Source: Metopolophium dirhodum (taxonomy: Eukaryota; Arthropoda; Insecta; Hemiptera; Aphididae). Taken from it: DNA of 64,000 nucleotides. The first letter of the stretch is position 1, and every line of letters begins with the position of its first letter. The DNA is taken from NCBI RefSeq assembly GCF_019925205.1, contig NC_083560.1, positions 121,183,062 to 121,247,061 of the forward strand, in the 5' to 3' direction. This document shows, piece by piece, positions 1 through 13,062 of the stretch. The notes below the pieces were generated by a model. The model did no database searches. It was not told where the DNA came from and worked only from the letters and a program-made list of their open reading frames with translations. A program made the position numbers and the translations under genes.

Positions 1-3000
1 ACTTTACAATTCTCTCGTTAAATATAAAAACCCGTTTAGATTCAATGAATACATTTATTTATTGTTATATTTATTCAACTTAAATTAAAGTTAGGTACAT
101 ATCAAACGACAAACCTTAATTTCATAATTTGTGATTAATGTCCTAAAAATTCTCTACTCAGAAAATGGGAATAGTATAGGTACTGAATACCAAACAACTC
201 CATTCTTGTGCTACCCAAACATTCGTATTCTGTATTTGCAACAGAAAGTAAAAATTCACGAGAATGTCCAAAGCTCCTAAAGTTCCTAAAGCGTTTTTAG
301 CTAACGAATCGACGGTACAAGCATCTGGTGTTAAATAAACGTTGGGCTATACTTAAATAACTTTAAAGAGCAATTTAATGTCAACAAAACTCATACAAGT
401 AATCAGCCGTGGTGTCCAGACGGGTTACAAAATTATGCAACTGCATGAGCTCTCATGCGGTGGGTGTAAATAACTGGTGTCCCAGGAAAGCTTATGTAAA
501 TTATACCTAATAAATAAATAATATTCTTGGACTATAGTGATTTACTGATTTATTAAAATATTTCATCGCTAACGACTAAGACATGGAAGGTGTAACCTAT
601 TCACTTTTGTTAGGTATAAATGTGTAAGACTTGATTAGGATAAACAGGACCAGACGATAGGTAATGGATATTATGTTTGTTTTTAATCAACATCTGAATA
701 ACTACTGGTAATTATGAAAAAGTTAAAAATGTACCTGGAAAGAGAAGATGTTCATTGCCCCTCCGGCCCTTCCACATGAATCCTACCTATAACCTACTAT
801 ATATACTATTTATATACAAGGACATAAGGTGTTCAAAAAATTTGGAAACGCTTTAAATACTGCATACTTGTATACCTACATGATAGGCACAGCAATAACA
901 AGTAACATTGCTGCACATTTAGGTAAAATATTTAATCATCTCATTAATTATAATATGATATTAATAAATATCTGATATCATCGTCTATCAGTTCTAATGA
1001 GTCTAATGATCGTTATCAAGCTTTTTGAACAGCCTGTACTCAAGGTTTAACTGCATAATATTATAAGAACCCGTCTGCAATAGCTGATTGTCTAGTTTAC
1101 AGACTAGTTGATTAATATTTTACATGATTTAATTTAAAATGTTAAAAGTAAATGATATAATATGAATAAAAATGTCTAGTACACAGATAACATTTTTTTA
1201 AACGTAAAAAAAAGGTGAGTGAGGTCGTGGGGGTACTTATTTATCAACTGCATGTGCTCTCGTAATATTCCTCGGTGCACCGCTGCATTTCACCTTGAAA
1301 ATTCATATTTTTTGAAGATTGTAATATAATAATATGAAGATCATAGATAACGACCACTATTTGTACATTTATTTCCTAAATGTCTTCATATTATATTCAA
1401 AACAGTTAGAATAATGACTTTTGTAAATTCGTTAGAATAATAATATTATTATAATAAAATTATTAAAAATATTTAGTTAGGTAGGTTGGTAGGTAGGTGG
1501 TATATAACTCGATAAATAATAAACAATGTCTCCAAATATCTACATATTTGAGAACCAGTAGGTAGTTTTTCTTTTTAATTAAATAAAAGTAGGTATATTT
1601 TATTGTTGTTATAACGACAAATGTTTATATTAAGTTGGTTTAATATTATTAGAACAATAATTCAATCATTTTGAAAATTGTTTGTTGAGATTATTTTCGT
1701 GACGTTTCGATATTAAGTAGGTTTAAAATGTTTATAGTTGGAAGTAGGTACTGTACATTTAGTGTATTTCGGGCTATTTACCTGTTATTATCTATTATTT
1801 ATTTTGATAGAAGTTGTAATTTCATTACGTAACTTGAAAACCATTAAATTAACTAACCGTCATAATATAATATATTACCATACATACCATATAATAGGTA
1901 CCTGTCCAACCACAGATACACACCCGCGTACCTACTATTTATGTGTACGATTAATATTATATATTTTCAAATATTTATACAAAACGCTGTTAATTATTAT
2001 TGTTTTAACTCAACATTACAATGTTTATAGAAGATATAAAAGTTGCTTATTTCTTGCCGAACAGTCATACCTAACATTTTATACGTTATATGCTTTACGG
2101 GTAGAGTATATTCTAATAATATATAATACGTATATAATTTATATAGTTAATTTAATTGAATTGACTCCAGTCACGTACCTACTATGATAAATTGATTACA
2201 TTTTTGATTTATATATAATACAATATATATATATTTATCACTATTAATCTAATAACAGTAAAACGACAATGCAATATTTGATTTTCAAATAGTCAATAGA
2301 TATCCATTGCTATTAAATTTGTTTAGGTACTCTGTACCAAATAATCAAATATCAATAGTTTATATTCTATCATCTCCTTAGATAACTTTTTTTTTTGCTT
2401 TACAGGTCATCTGCATCTCCAATGCTCCTCCCCTTAATCCTTTTAAATCGTTTTTCGCTCGTCCATAATCGTTTTTATATTTGACTTATTAGTAAGTATT
2501 GAGTACCAATTCGTTTAATTAACTTCTCCTCTGCATGCGCAACCATGTCGATTCTAACCTTTTCGATTTTAGAAAATATTGTTATCATTTATATTAGATT
2601 AGGTTAGGACTTGCTTCTTTAAAAATTATATATAATATTAATTCCGTATTTGTATCAAAATATATAACAATATTACGTATGAGGTGTTTTATCGTTTATT
2701 TTATTATAGTTTTTCTATGCAAATACAAACAATTTATTACGTTAGGATTTATGTTTTATCCCCAGGGTAGACTAACAACTTTCTCCTACCATAGTAGTAT
2801 TTTTAGACTTTATTATTTTATGATTTATTTCTTTGAGGTGTGTAGTAATGTTTTGTACTTCTTACTACCTGTCTCACAAAATATTTAATACCCATATTAA
2901 GACAATAGTATCGTCGATGGTTTGAGTTCCTAAACATTTGAATATTTTTGGTATTTTTTTGTATTGGTAGGTATTTGAAAAATTACCATAGTTGTTGTTA

Positions 3001-3960
3001 TTATAATAGTGTAATTATAATATAACTTTGGAAAAAAATTATTTGTGTTAGAAATAAATAACAATACTGGGTCTTGATCTACATCATATTGTTAAGACCG
3101 GTGCCTGTTTCATATTTGGCACTCATTTCGTTTCGTTCATTTTAGTGAAAGATAGTGGAAAGAAATTACAAACCAATAATATAATAGGAAATTATTGATA
3201 AATATTTAAATACCTAATAAATGTTTCAACTCAATCGATAATCTTTATTTATAGGTAATCAATATTTATAGCCTATAGGTAGATACATAACTACTACATG
3301 TTACTTTGTTATAATTTAATTCAAGATGATGTTTTAATCAAATTGATTAGTAAAGAAAATATGAATAATGTATAAGTAACTATATTATATCATTATATGT
3401 AATTTATTATTAGGTACTGTTTTAACACGTCAACTGCCCAATTATAATAGCCAACTTTACGATGCATAATATATTATTTTGATTTACAAAAAACGCATAT
3501 ATTATTAAACGATATGAACGTAACGACGTAACATAGTGTATTAATATTTGAAAGCATTTGACCTTTTGCAGTATTGTAGATTATTCAAAATTCTGGTACC
3601 TATTTATTTCATTCAATTTTTTTTTAATTTTAGTTTCTAATAGTTAAATTTCAATATACAAGGTCAATAGGTAGGTAGTATATTAATGATTAAATGATTA
3701 AATCTGAAAAATATAGGTACAGGTACTCGTATCTCGTAAGTATTATTACGGGTATTCATTTTTTAAATAGCATATTATGAATTAATAGTTATTTATTTTT
3801 TTTTTGCCTTCCAACTGTTAGCTATAATTATTGTTTATATATTTATTACTATACAGGTTAGGTTAGGCTAGGTATTCCGGTAACACATTATAATGATGGT
3901 ATGCCTAAACTATCGGATTACCAGTCAGCCGTGAGTCATCGTTATAAATATTAATTTATT
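1..3960. other. AT-rich stretch with no supported gene
   Basis: Intergenic or intronic sequence. The open frames here are short, low-complexity and rich in Ile, Tyr and Leu, as expected by chance in AT-rich DNA. If the gene starting at 3,977 has upstream exons, this stretch may be one of its introns, since 3,977 follows a good splice acceptor. I see no TIR pair, RNA gene or conserved motif. TAGGTA and ACCTACCT short motifs are scattered throughout. Confidence 0.5.
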
Positions 3961-3976
3961 GTGTTTTGTTTCGCAG

Positions 3977-4846
3977 ACGAATCCGCGTTGGGATACGCGT
4001 GGCGCCGCGTCACCGTCGCGCTGGTAGACGCGTTTTCCTTGGTGTTACCACCGTCCGCCGCCGGCCCAGAACCGGACTGGGACGAGGACCGCGCCCGGCC
4101 ACCGCACAAACGCTGGCGGGCCACGTCCGCCGCCCTAACGGCCGTTCTAGTGGCCGTGGTCGCGGCGCTGTCTTGCGGCATATGCGGCGTAGTGGCGATA
4201 CTGTACCGCCGCCAAAATTACGGCCACCGTCGCGGCGACCGCGGCCACGTCGCGTACGGACTCGGATGTGACGGAGGAGGTGTTGACAGCGCTGATGGCG
4301 GTGACGCCCAAGAAGGTACCGGAAAAACCGTGATTGTCGGACGGCTGAAGGCCACGGACGCCGCACCACCGGCCACCGACGTCGACGGCGCGCGACAACA
4401 GCACCACAACCAACAGCAGCAGCAACAGCGCCTGCTGCAACAGCGACAGCAACAGCAGCAGCAGCAACAGCGACAGCGACAACTGCAAGAGCAACAGCAG
4501 CAGCAACAGCGACAGCGACGACTGCAACAAACGCCGATCGCCGCGCCCGAAGATGCCCGTTCCGGGGCTTGCACGCCCCTGCTGCACGCGCAACCGTTGT
4601 CTCGCAGGGTGCAGTACGCGTCGAGACCGGAAGCGGCAGGTCGACCGCTGTCCGCCACGTTTCCGGTTTCTTGTGCACCAGGTGACGACTACGATGACGA
4701 CGACTACGACGCCACCGCACTACGTCTACGTCCGACCGACACGTCCACCGTCAACTGCAATGCCGCGACCGTCGATCGCCGCGACGACGGTAGAGGGCCG
4801 GACGTCGTCATGTCGACGGCCACGACACTACATCTGGCCGATACCG
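3977..4846 (+). CDS. Internal coding exon of an unrecognised single-pass membrane protein with a glutamine-rich region
   Basis: I do not recognise this gene. The exon follows an acceptor (TTTGTTTCGCAG, ending 3,976) and ends at a GT donor at 4,847; its 870 bases are open in one frame, entering and leaving in phase 1. The encoded part starts with a short charged stretch, then a basic patch, then a hydrophobic segment of about 25 residues rich in Ala, Val, Leu and Gly with two Cys (bases about 4,125-4,205), followed by a basic stop-transfer-like YRRQ. About 65 residues later comes a Gln-rich stretch of about 45 residues broken by Arg and Leu, then an Asp/Tyr-rich acidic patch. This suggests a type I or anchored membrane protein with a long disordered cytoplasmic tail (inference). 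Base composition is strikingly GC-rich against the AT-rich surroundings. Reading on past 4,846 only runs into the fold-back repeat, so the long open frame to 5,028 is not the real end. The upstream start exon is outside what I can identify. Confidence 0.65.
4396..4533 (+). repeat. CAG/CAA triplet repeat encoding the polyglutamine tract
   Basis: Imperfect run of CAG and CAA codons interrupted by CGA (Arg) and CTG/CTC (Leu). It lies inside the exon above and is in frame. The mix of CAG and CAA argues for selection or age rather than a fresh pure triplet expansion. Other frames and the opposite strand give poly-Ala, poly-Leu and poly-Cys shadows that should not be annotated. Confidence 0.85.
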
Positions 4847-4903
4847 GTATATACCTATTTATCATAATATTATCTTTATACGAATCGAGAACATTTTCCT
4901 TCT

Positions 4904-5503
4904 GGACATTTTCCCCCTACTCTTTTCGGTGTAGTAGGACATTCCCCCTAATATATATTTTTGATGCGGACATTTTCCCCCCATTTTTAAATAAATTAAC
5001 TATAGCTTATAAATATAATAAATTATAGATGTATATTTTTGATCAACTGAACTACTTGAATCAAATTAAATTGTTAAATATTCAAACTGGTACAGTTTTA
5101 ACAAAAAAAATAAATATTAACGATGGCTAAAAAATATGTGTTTAGAAATAACAAAAAAAGAAGTAATCAAAATATGTTTTTTTACAAAATGTATCCTTTC
5201 TGTGTCGGAATTTATGGCCATTTTTATTATTTATTAATTATATTTTATTTTATACTTATTTTTTGTTAATTTTTATTGTTTCAAGTAGTTCAGTTGATCA
5301 AACATATACATTGATAATCTATTATATTTATGAAAATAAAAAAATGCTTATAGGTATATTTTATATTTTATTTAAAAAAAATAATTTCATATTAAATAAT
5401 AAATAATATTGTATTATTAAATTCACTTTAAAAAAAATTGGGGGGGGGATGTCCTACTCGACCGAAAACAATTGAAGGAAAAATATCCGGGGGGGAAATG
5501 TCC
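4904..5503. repeat. Fold-back MITE with G/C-run inverted ends, in the intron
   Basis: The left end (GGACATTTTCCCCCTA, from 4,904) and right end (GGGGGGAAATGTCC, to 5,503) are inverted copies, and a second pair (GTAGTAGGACATTCCCCC near 4,931 versus GGGGGATGTCCTACTCG near 5,443) continues the arms inward. A further inverted pair (GATCAACTGAACTACTTG at 5,041 and CAAGTAGTTCAGTTGATC at 5,282) lies in the middle. No coding capacity. It sits about 57 bases past the splice donor of the preceding exon. I could not fix a target duplication, so the superfamily is unknown. Confidence 0.7.
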
Positions 5504-7025
5504 ATTTACCCTTTATACACGGTACGGTTTTGGAGGTATTACCTACGATTAAAAAAAAAATCAATAAATCACTTAATTTTAAGCAAATTAATTCAGTTAG
5601 GTACAATATTATCAAAAGATTGATAACATCATCTAATTTTGTTATTATTATATACAAATTTTACGTGAGACCAAATAATAACGACATGTAAGTACCTACC
5701 GATAGTGGCCGCAAGCACTCCTTTAAACTAGTTGACAATTTGTCCTCACACTTGAATAATTTCCCTATTCTATAGTATCGAGAATGTGAGGGTTGTCATT
5801 AAATACTTTCGCTTTTTATGAGGTGACTCCATAAAATGTAACTGCAAGTTACTTATCTGCATTTAATGATACACAATATTTTTGTAATTCACGTCCCTTT
5901 AAGAATACATTATATTATATCGAAGTGATAAATCTTCTTCTTTGTGGAGATCAACCCTCATATTTTGATAGTGTGGCACTACTCCTCCCGGCAAACCTCA
6001 GTTCCATGCGTGATAATAATTAATAACAGGTATTATATGTTCATCAGTCCAGCACCAAAAAAACGTTTAGTAGATAAATGACGGTCTTGCTCGTCCTCTT
6101 GTAAACTACCTATTTAAACTCAATTCCTTCTATTATATTGTTATGTTTATTGCAATTATTCGTCTCCGTATATCTTGTTATGTACCCAATGGTAGTAGGC
6201 GCCTATAGGCCAAAATATATGTTACAGTAAATAATAATTGAGAACATAACATATAATGTAATATGACTGACCGTTAACATTATTCACCAATTATCTACAT
6301 TGGTAATTATATCGTTAGAAACCAAAATATGTTCACGTCAATCGCCAGCTAACGTAACGATTAGGTACCTAAGTAGTAGGTAACATTAATTTTTTTTTCT
6401 TGTTTAAATTACATTCACGTTGTTATCCATAAAAAATTAACGTTGATAAACGTTGGGTGATGTAAATTTTCGTTTAAAAAACCCGTTACTCCAAACTCGT
6501 GCAACTTAATATAATAATATTTGAGTGACTATAAGTAGGTACAATAGATTACAAAATTACAATATATTATTTTTATAAGAGTACTTACGTTGGACTCACG
6601 CCGCTCAGGAGATCTTAGCGAACAAACACACCCATAAAAACTGCAAACTATGATGGTGGTTTTTGAGAAGAAACAAAAGTTAAAGTGGTTTAAAAAAAAA
6701 TTATTTTTCGTACCTACCTTAAATAATTGTTAAATATTATGTAACGTATATTCAAATAGTACCTACCTATCTAGGTATATTTCATAATTTCCAAAATATT
6801 ATCCACTTTCTTTCAATTGTATTGTTTTCAATAATAATTACCTAACAATACACAAACAATTTATTGAAAAAAGTCTAAATTCACAAATATTTTTTTTTAT
6901 ATTATGTAATATGTATACTGACCGCTGAATGCACAAAAGCTAGCCATTTAAAATTATACCAACTAAATGTATGCACGTACATATTTATTGATTTATTTTT
7001 AAATACAATGCATATATTATTATAG
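5504..7025. other. Intron sequence, AT-rich, nothing else recognised
   Basis: If the exons at 3,977-4,846 and 7,026-7,312 are joined as their phases suggest, this stretch plus the fold-back element makes up a 2,179-base intron starting GTATAT and ending TTATTATAG. No coding segment or RNA gene was found inside. Confidence 0.5.
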
Positions 7026-7312
7026 ATAGGTCAGGTGGTAACTGGCCACAGAAAGATCAACCACCACAAACAAAATTCAGTACCACGAACAGCAACCACA
7101 AATGGTCGTTAAACCGACTTCCGTATCAAAAACCAAATACAACTACTATTTCAAGGGCCAAATTTACAACGACCTTGACACCAACAGCAGCTGCAATCTT
7201 AACGAATAAACATACCATATTATCTAAAACAATCAAGCCGGTAATAGATGAACCTATATCGGTATCATCTCGGGTGTTATTAAATGCGCTTCATCGAGAG
7301 TCATCCATCTAG
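7026..7312 (+). CDS. Terminal coding exon of the same membrane protein gene
   Basis: This exon begins after ATTATTATAG and is open for 95 codons to a TAG stop at 7,310-7,312. It needs one base from the previous exon to stay in frame, which is exactly what the donor at 4,847 leaves, so joining the two gives an uninterrupted reading frame. The predicted tail is rich in Thr, Ser, Asn, Pro and Lys with few acidic residues and no membrane segment, which fits a disordered cytoplasmic C-terminus. A possible poly(A) signal (ATTAAA) lies about 40 bases after the stop, near 7,350. Support is the phase match and codon-like composition; no homologue is recognised. Confidence 0.6.
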
Positions 7313-7891
7313 AACTATGGTTAACTTTATATAACATAAATAGGGTTTTATTAAAATAATCGTTGTCTTAATGACTTTATTATCTCTTTTCGCTCTAACT
7401 TTATTTTTTCGGTCTATTTGTAATCATTACTAGATACATAAATTATGTGTGTTTACCGTATCTAAAAGTTAAATTAAAATTTTGTCGGTGATCATTGCCA
7501 CGTTGTATAATAATATTGTGATTCCACATTTTTTTTTCATGGAATTGTTATTGTTTTTGTTAAAATATTATGTCTTGATACGTTTTCATTCCTACGGACG
7601 TGTTACCAATTTAAGTTTTAAGATAGGTATAACCCTTTGATTTCATGTACCTACTACTTGTTAGAATATTATTTAGGCCAAGCAAAAACGTTAGTTAAAC
7701 TTTTGCATTGTTTATTTTTAGCAAAACTATTTATTTACATTAAATTGTATTATAGTAGGTACTATTTGATTTACCGTTGTCATTATAATATTATGTGTAC
7801 ATATCAATATATTATCATGTGTTATTACTTATTAATGTACTTTAATATTTTTTTTTTTGTGATAATGATTTTGTAACCAGTTCCTCATAAG

Positions 7892-8463
7892 TAAAGACCG
7901 GATTTATATTCTCTTAAAATACCTTAAATATGATGCTAATATTCTCGAAAAAACCTTAAAATATTCTCATTATATTCTCTTAAAAATTTAAAAAATATGC
8001 TAAAATATGCAAAATATACAAAAAAAAGCAAAAATATGCAAAAATAATCAATAAACATCATTATATTTACTTTAATATGCATTTAAAATTTTTTTTTTAA
8101 ATTTTATATTAATAGTGAGTTAATTATTAGGTATTTAAAGTTTCGTATTCTAATGGAATATTATTGCACTTTAGTAAGAGTTGGAAATGATAAAATAAAA
8201 AATTGTAAATGTTCAAAAAAATTTTTTCTGGGTACCGTAATATTAAAATTAAAAATAAATACAAATTTTTTCTCACAATTTACGAAATATTCCAAAATAT
8301 GCTAAATGAGTTAAATATTCTCTAACCCATAAAATATTCTCAAATATGCAAAAAAAACTTTTTTGTATGCATTCAGAATTGAACAAATCATCCACATTTT
8401 TTACTCTCATAAGACTGCATAGACCCAGTAACGATATGTAAAAACATATAAATCCGGTCTTTA
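7892..8463. mobile_element. hAT-type MITE, 572 bp, with perfect 8-bp target duplication
   Basis: Terminal inverted repeats TAAAGACCGGATTTATAT (left) and ATAAATCCGGTCTTTA (right) bound an AT-rich body without coding capacity. CTCATAAG is present directly before (7,884-7,891) and directly after (8,464-8,471), an 8-bp target site duplication typical of hAT elements. The interior has clusters of AATATGCAAAA and ATATTCTC motifs near both ends, which could be transposase-binding subterminal repeats (inference). Confidence 0.85.
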
Positions 8464-8471
8464 CTCATAAG

Positions 8472-11400
8472 TCATCGTAGAATAAGGTCCCTCGTAGAAT
8501 TTCTACATAGGTAGTTAGATACCTATATTAATAAGGTATCTAAGGAGATAAAACAACATAAATTAATATAATTCATAACTCTGCTTAATATATAGTACCT
8601 AATAAGTAGGGTTAAAATGTTGAGGTAATATAATAAATAAAAAAAAACAATTTAAATTTAAAAATAAAGCATTTTATAATTATTATTATTATTGTTATAA
8701 TGTTTCCACCAATTAAATATTGTGTTAAAAAAAATAACAACTGAACATAACAATATGTTGACAAACGGTCTTGGAAAAAACGTAGACGGTCTAGTACATT
8801 GATAAATAATGAACTTTTAATGTCCATCGAAGATATACCATACCTACCTATACTTAATAATTATTATAATATTATTTCATACCTACCTAATACCTACATA
8901 CCTAAGCACTATGCCACTATACTACCTACTAATGGCTACTATAGCCGTTATTAACTTAAAAGTCAACGTACCTACCGTAAAACCGTGTGAATATCAGAAT
9001 ATAGGTTCGTGATATAAATAGTTTCAAAGTACTTAGGTAATCAAAATAACTGATAGATAAATTGTATTTATTACTATTGTAGATTATGATATAATAATAT
9101 GTAGAAACCTACCTCGATATAATATACATACAGTGCATAGGCGGAAATTCGTTAAAATGTCAAGGGGCTTACATTTTTAATATCATCAATGTGAACCATG
9201 GGGGTTACGTCTCCCAACCTCCTCCCCATTTTCGCCTATGGTATACACACAGTGACCAAAAGTTTCAAGTCCTCGCTAAAAATGATATTTTTTTAATTAA
9301 AACAAAATCACTACTATACTAATTTTTCATTTAAATACAATTTTGTCAAAATTGTAATTTAAGTGTGTATAAAAATATATAAACTTGTGAATATGATTTT
9401 TAAAATTTTTAGGATGCTGTAAAAAAATGAAATATAAGTTAGGCGTGTGGATTTAAATAAAAAAAAAAACAAAAACAATGCCTTTTAAAAATACGATTTA
9501 AATAATGCAATAATATTATAATATTATAAAAACTAAATAAAATGTCCTTAAAAATGGTGTATAATATCATAAAGTTAATTAAAAATAATTAAATAAATGT
9601 TTTTAACAAATGTATTATTTAATTTACACAATTTTGTACCTACACATAGGTACTATCCTGTAGGACTGACTTAAGGTACTTTGTAGGTAAATTTTCAAGT
9701 TAATCACTCAAAAACTAACATTTTATTATTCATAAATCGAAAAAAAAATTGAAAACATCAACAATTTTAAACGACTAGAATTAGCACAAAAATAGTTATT
9801 TTAAAACATAACACTATCATTTAAATTACCATCTATATACAAATAATACAATTGAACAATTTGAATTTTTTTTAAACATTTTAACTTTTAAGGTACTTAT
9901 TATTATACTATGAACCTATTTACACTATTCTTCTATCTATATGTCGGCATGTCGTTATTGATCTATAAATTATAATAAATGAAATGTAGCACAATAATAT
10001 GCGATGAATTAAAAATTAATGGTTCAATTTGGTATGAATATCCTAAATTAAAATAAAATCTTACATTGATGACATAACTAACACAAGAGACAAGATTGCA
10101 TACAATTATTAAAATAATTTGAATTTTTCCCTGTAGTCAAAGAACATTGTATACCTACTAAATATTTTAATATTAATACACATTAGATTAACACCAGTAA
10201 TTTTCACTGTAGAAAGCATATTTTTGTGCAGAGTTAAGACAATATCGACAATGAGTGATGTTAGGCTTGATATTCATGACAAGTTTATTAACAATTATAT
10301 GTAATTGTGAATGAATTTGGTTTTAAAAAAATAAACATGCAATTTTTATTTTGCATTAATACTAAATAGTAGGTTTTATTATTGTAATTCGATTATATAA
10401 TTTATCTTTTTCAAAATATCAAATGTGTTAATCAAATAATTATAATTTATTGAATTATTGATATTAAGAATTTGGAAAGTGTTAATATAATATATTCATA
10501 ATATTATGTACCTATATAAATGTAAATATAAACATTTAAATTATTTGTCTACTCAAATCGATAATATAGTAGACTATTATATTGTTTATAGTCATATACA
10601 GTTCATCAGTACATATTTAATGTACGAATGTATACCTATATTAAGTAGGTAGGTACCTGCCTAACCTATATTGTCTATAGTAGTGTTTACAATCATGTTG
10701 CATGGATGTACAGTAAGTACCTACCTACCTTTAATATTGTAATGTCTACCTAAGTTATTACCTACATCTTATTCTCATTTGAAAAAAATATGTTTTTATC
10801 TGGTATTACCACAGGACTCCTACTTGAGCGAGATATAGAATCTGAGTAGGTACCTACTAACTTACTTGAAAATAAGGCCATTCAGTAAATTTAAAAATTC
10901 CAAAAATTTGAATTTGAATTTATTATTAAAAGAAAAATGGGGATGAGCATGCTTGGTAAATCACCATGTAGGTATAATATAGGTACTGTTCATTTTTACT
11001 ATGTTTATTATACTTACCTATTAACTGTAGTAAGATGTAATTAACTGTTTAAACAGTGCCAAGGTTATTTTGAGGCCCTAAGTATTATTTGAACCATAAA
11101 AGGTATGCAACTATTTATTATTGAATTCAAATTTCAAATCATAACATATAATGCAACATATCCATTAAGTACCTACCTACAATGACAAGGTTTACTTAAA
11201 ACGTACAATACAACTTCCCAGTTCTTTTTAAATTGAAACCAATTTTAAAAAAAAATTTAAAGCAATCAGCATATATTTTAGTAGGTAGTAAATATTGAAG
11301 TCAAATATTTGAAGTTGACAAACAAATAAGTAATAACCATACAAAATAATCTTAGTTCTCTGTAGACATGATATATAAATTATAAAATAATAATTATTTG

Positions 11401-11479
11401 TTTTTATAATAAAAAGTTTATACAGAGTTTGTATGCACTTAAGTAGCTTAAGTACTTACCTATGACCTATTGTTATACA
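8472..11479. other. AT-rich intergenic sequence
   Basis: No gene found. Contains runs of ACCTACCTA-type motifs around 8,840-8,910 and 10,630-10,760, and the small MITE-like element at 9,136-9,240. Open frames are short and of random composition. Confidence 0.5.
9136..9240. repeat. Short MITE-like element with CATAGGCG ends
   Basis: Starts CATAGGCGGAAAT and ends ATTTTCGCCTATG, imperfect inverted ends about 13 bases long around a GC-richer 105-bp body. No clear target duplication. The ends may belong to an old, diverged non-autonomous DNA transposon. Confidence 0.45.
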
Positions 11480-11922
11480 TTAAGAGGATGTCGCATCCGC
11501 ATATGTTGTCTCCATCTTACACACGTATGGCATAACAAAAATATTTTGGCGCGGGAAAGAACCAAAAAGGCTAGGTACAGTCATAACTAAGAAACAAAAT
11601 TTTCCCCACATAAAAAGGAAAACTTTGGCTGTGCAATATCATTTTTATTTTTTTGTTATCACTTACCTATACGAAAAAAGTTCTTATTCTTTCAAAATCC
11701 ATTATTGTTTATGTTTTTCAAACTTTAATATCTTTTTTGAAGTTCCGATAACGAAAAAATAAAAATGATATTGCACAGCCAAAGTTTTCCTCTTTATGTG
11801 GAGAAAATTTTGTTTCTTAGTTATGACTGCAGCGTTCTCGGTTCTTTCCCGCACAAAATAGTTTTTGCTATGTTGTACATTTGTAAGATGGAGAGATACA
11901 TGCGAGTGCAACGTCCTCTTAA
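11480..11922. mobile_element. Fold-back MITE with about 165-bp arms and TTAA ends
   Basis: The two arms (about 11,480-11,655 and 11,757-11,922) are near-complete inverted copies, including AGTCATAACTAAGAAACAAA on the left and its complement on the right, with a short AT-rich loop. Both outer ends read TTAAGAGGA when viewed inward, so TTAA may be the duplicated target as in piggyBac-type elements. Open frames on either strand here are artefacts of the repeat. Related elements with the same ends lie at 21,714-22,099 and, more decayed, 22,785-23,638. A transcript through it would form a long hairpin. Confidence 0.8.
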
Positions 11923-12892
11923 ATCATTAATTAAATGTATCAATTACCATTATCTCCAGTCAAGATTTTTATGTTTTTAGTTGTTCAGTGTGTATGTATA
12001 TAGATTATATATATATATATATAGGGATTATAAAATATAATATGATTTTTAAGTTATTTCCTATCCTATCCTATTTAGATACTAATTACTAATATATAAA
12101 ATATATGTTTTAGTTGAAGAATTGAATAGACTACTGGAATACTTTGAAAATGAAGACTTATCTTATGTACGATACTGAAGTCAGTAGAGCCTCTACATAA
12201 CTATAGTCAATAATACTCTACATTGAAGTCAGAACTAAATAACTGCCATTACCGTGACTACAAATAAACTTTATTTTTCCTTGAACTAGCACAAAAACCA
12301 TAGCCAATAATCAATATAAAACAGACAATTTCAGACATACAAGATACAAATATCCACAATGATCCTCAACATCAATATATCACTTATTCAATTGGTTAAA
12401 CGATGGAACACAATTGACAATACAAAAAACTCAGATAAATTATAGATTTACTTAAAGTTTTAATACCCACAGTAAGCATGGTAGATATATTTATTTATTT
12501 ATTATTAATATACGGAGCAAAACTCTATTTACATCTGTGTACTGTGTACAAATATAACAGTCATATAAAGTATTTTGATAAATTTAAATAAGAGTATAAA
12601 TAATAATTATTAATTATCTATAAACTATGTATAGTCAATAAGTGTATTATATAATAAGTGTATGTAACGAGAAAAAGAAGAAAAAAATTAAATATAAAAA
12701 TATAAAAATAAAATAGACTATAGTAATCAAATTATACGATTACTAGTATTTGTAAATTATTTATATCAATCATCAGACCTAATAAAGGGTTATAAAATAG
12801 GGATTGAACAAATAATGTGATAAGTATATTACTTCAGTACTAAAATTTTTTTAAATTAGATACATATAATAATATGTACCTAAATACTAAAT
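11923..12892. other. AT-rich stretch, nothing recognised
   Basis: Contains a short TA dinucleotide run near 12,005-12,022 and a TTTATTTATT run near 12,490. No coding region supported. Confidence 0.45.
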
Positions 12893-12900
12893 GTTATTAA

Positions 12901-13054
12901 CAGACCCGGATTGAGCCGGCGGGCTACCAGGCAAAACCCGGTAGGCCGTTAAAAATTCGAAAGAGTTGGGACGTCTCGAAGAAATTTTGAATCAGTGATT
13001 TGGTCCTGTCTAGGCGGATAGCCCGGTAAGTAATTTCTACCCAATCCGGCGCTG
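12901..13054. mobile_element. hAT-type MITE, 154 bp, with perfect 8-bp target duplication
   Basis: Ends are CAGACCCGGATT and (right end, complemented) CAGCGCCGGATT, matching 10 of 12. GTTATTAA flanks both sides (12,893-12,900 and 13,055-13,062). The GC-rich body contrasts with the surrounding DNA. CAG plus CCGG ends with an 8-bp duplication are typical of hAT elements. No coding capacity. Confidence 0.85.
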
Positions 13055-13062
13055 GTTATTAA

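Noticed and set aside
1738..2187. 149-codon open frame as a gene
   Set aside because: Ile/Tyr/Leu-rich, no splice or homology support, typical of chance frames in AT-rich DNA.
3850..3875. GGTTAGGTTAGG as a telomeric repeat
   Set aside because: Only about two units; far too short to mean an interstitial telomere.
3951..4867. Several overlapping open frames on both strands (poly-Ala, poly-Leu, poly-Cys)
   Set aside because: They are shadows of the GC-rich glutamine-encoding exon; only the + frame has matching splice phases and a sensible domain order.
4847..5028. Read-through extension of the glutamine-rich exon
   Set aside because: It enters the fold-back repeat right after a good GT donor, and the spliced alternative continues in frame into a 95-codon exon.
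11702..11980. Two facing open frames of about 70 codons
   Set aside because: They lie in the arms of a fold-back element and mirror each other.
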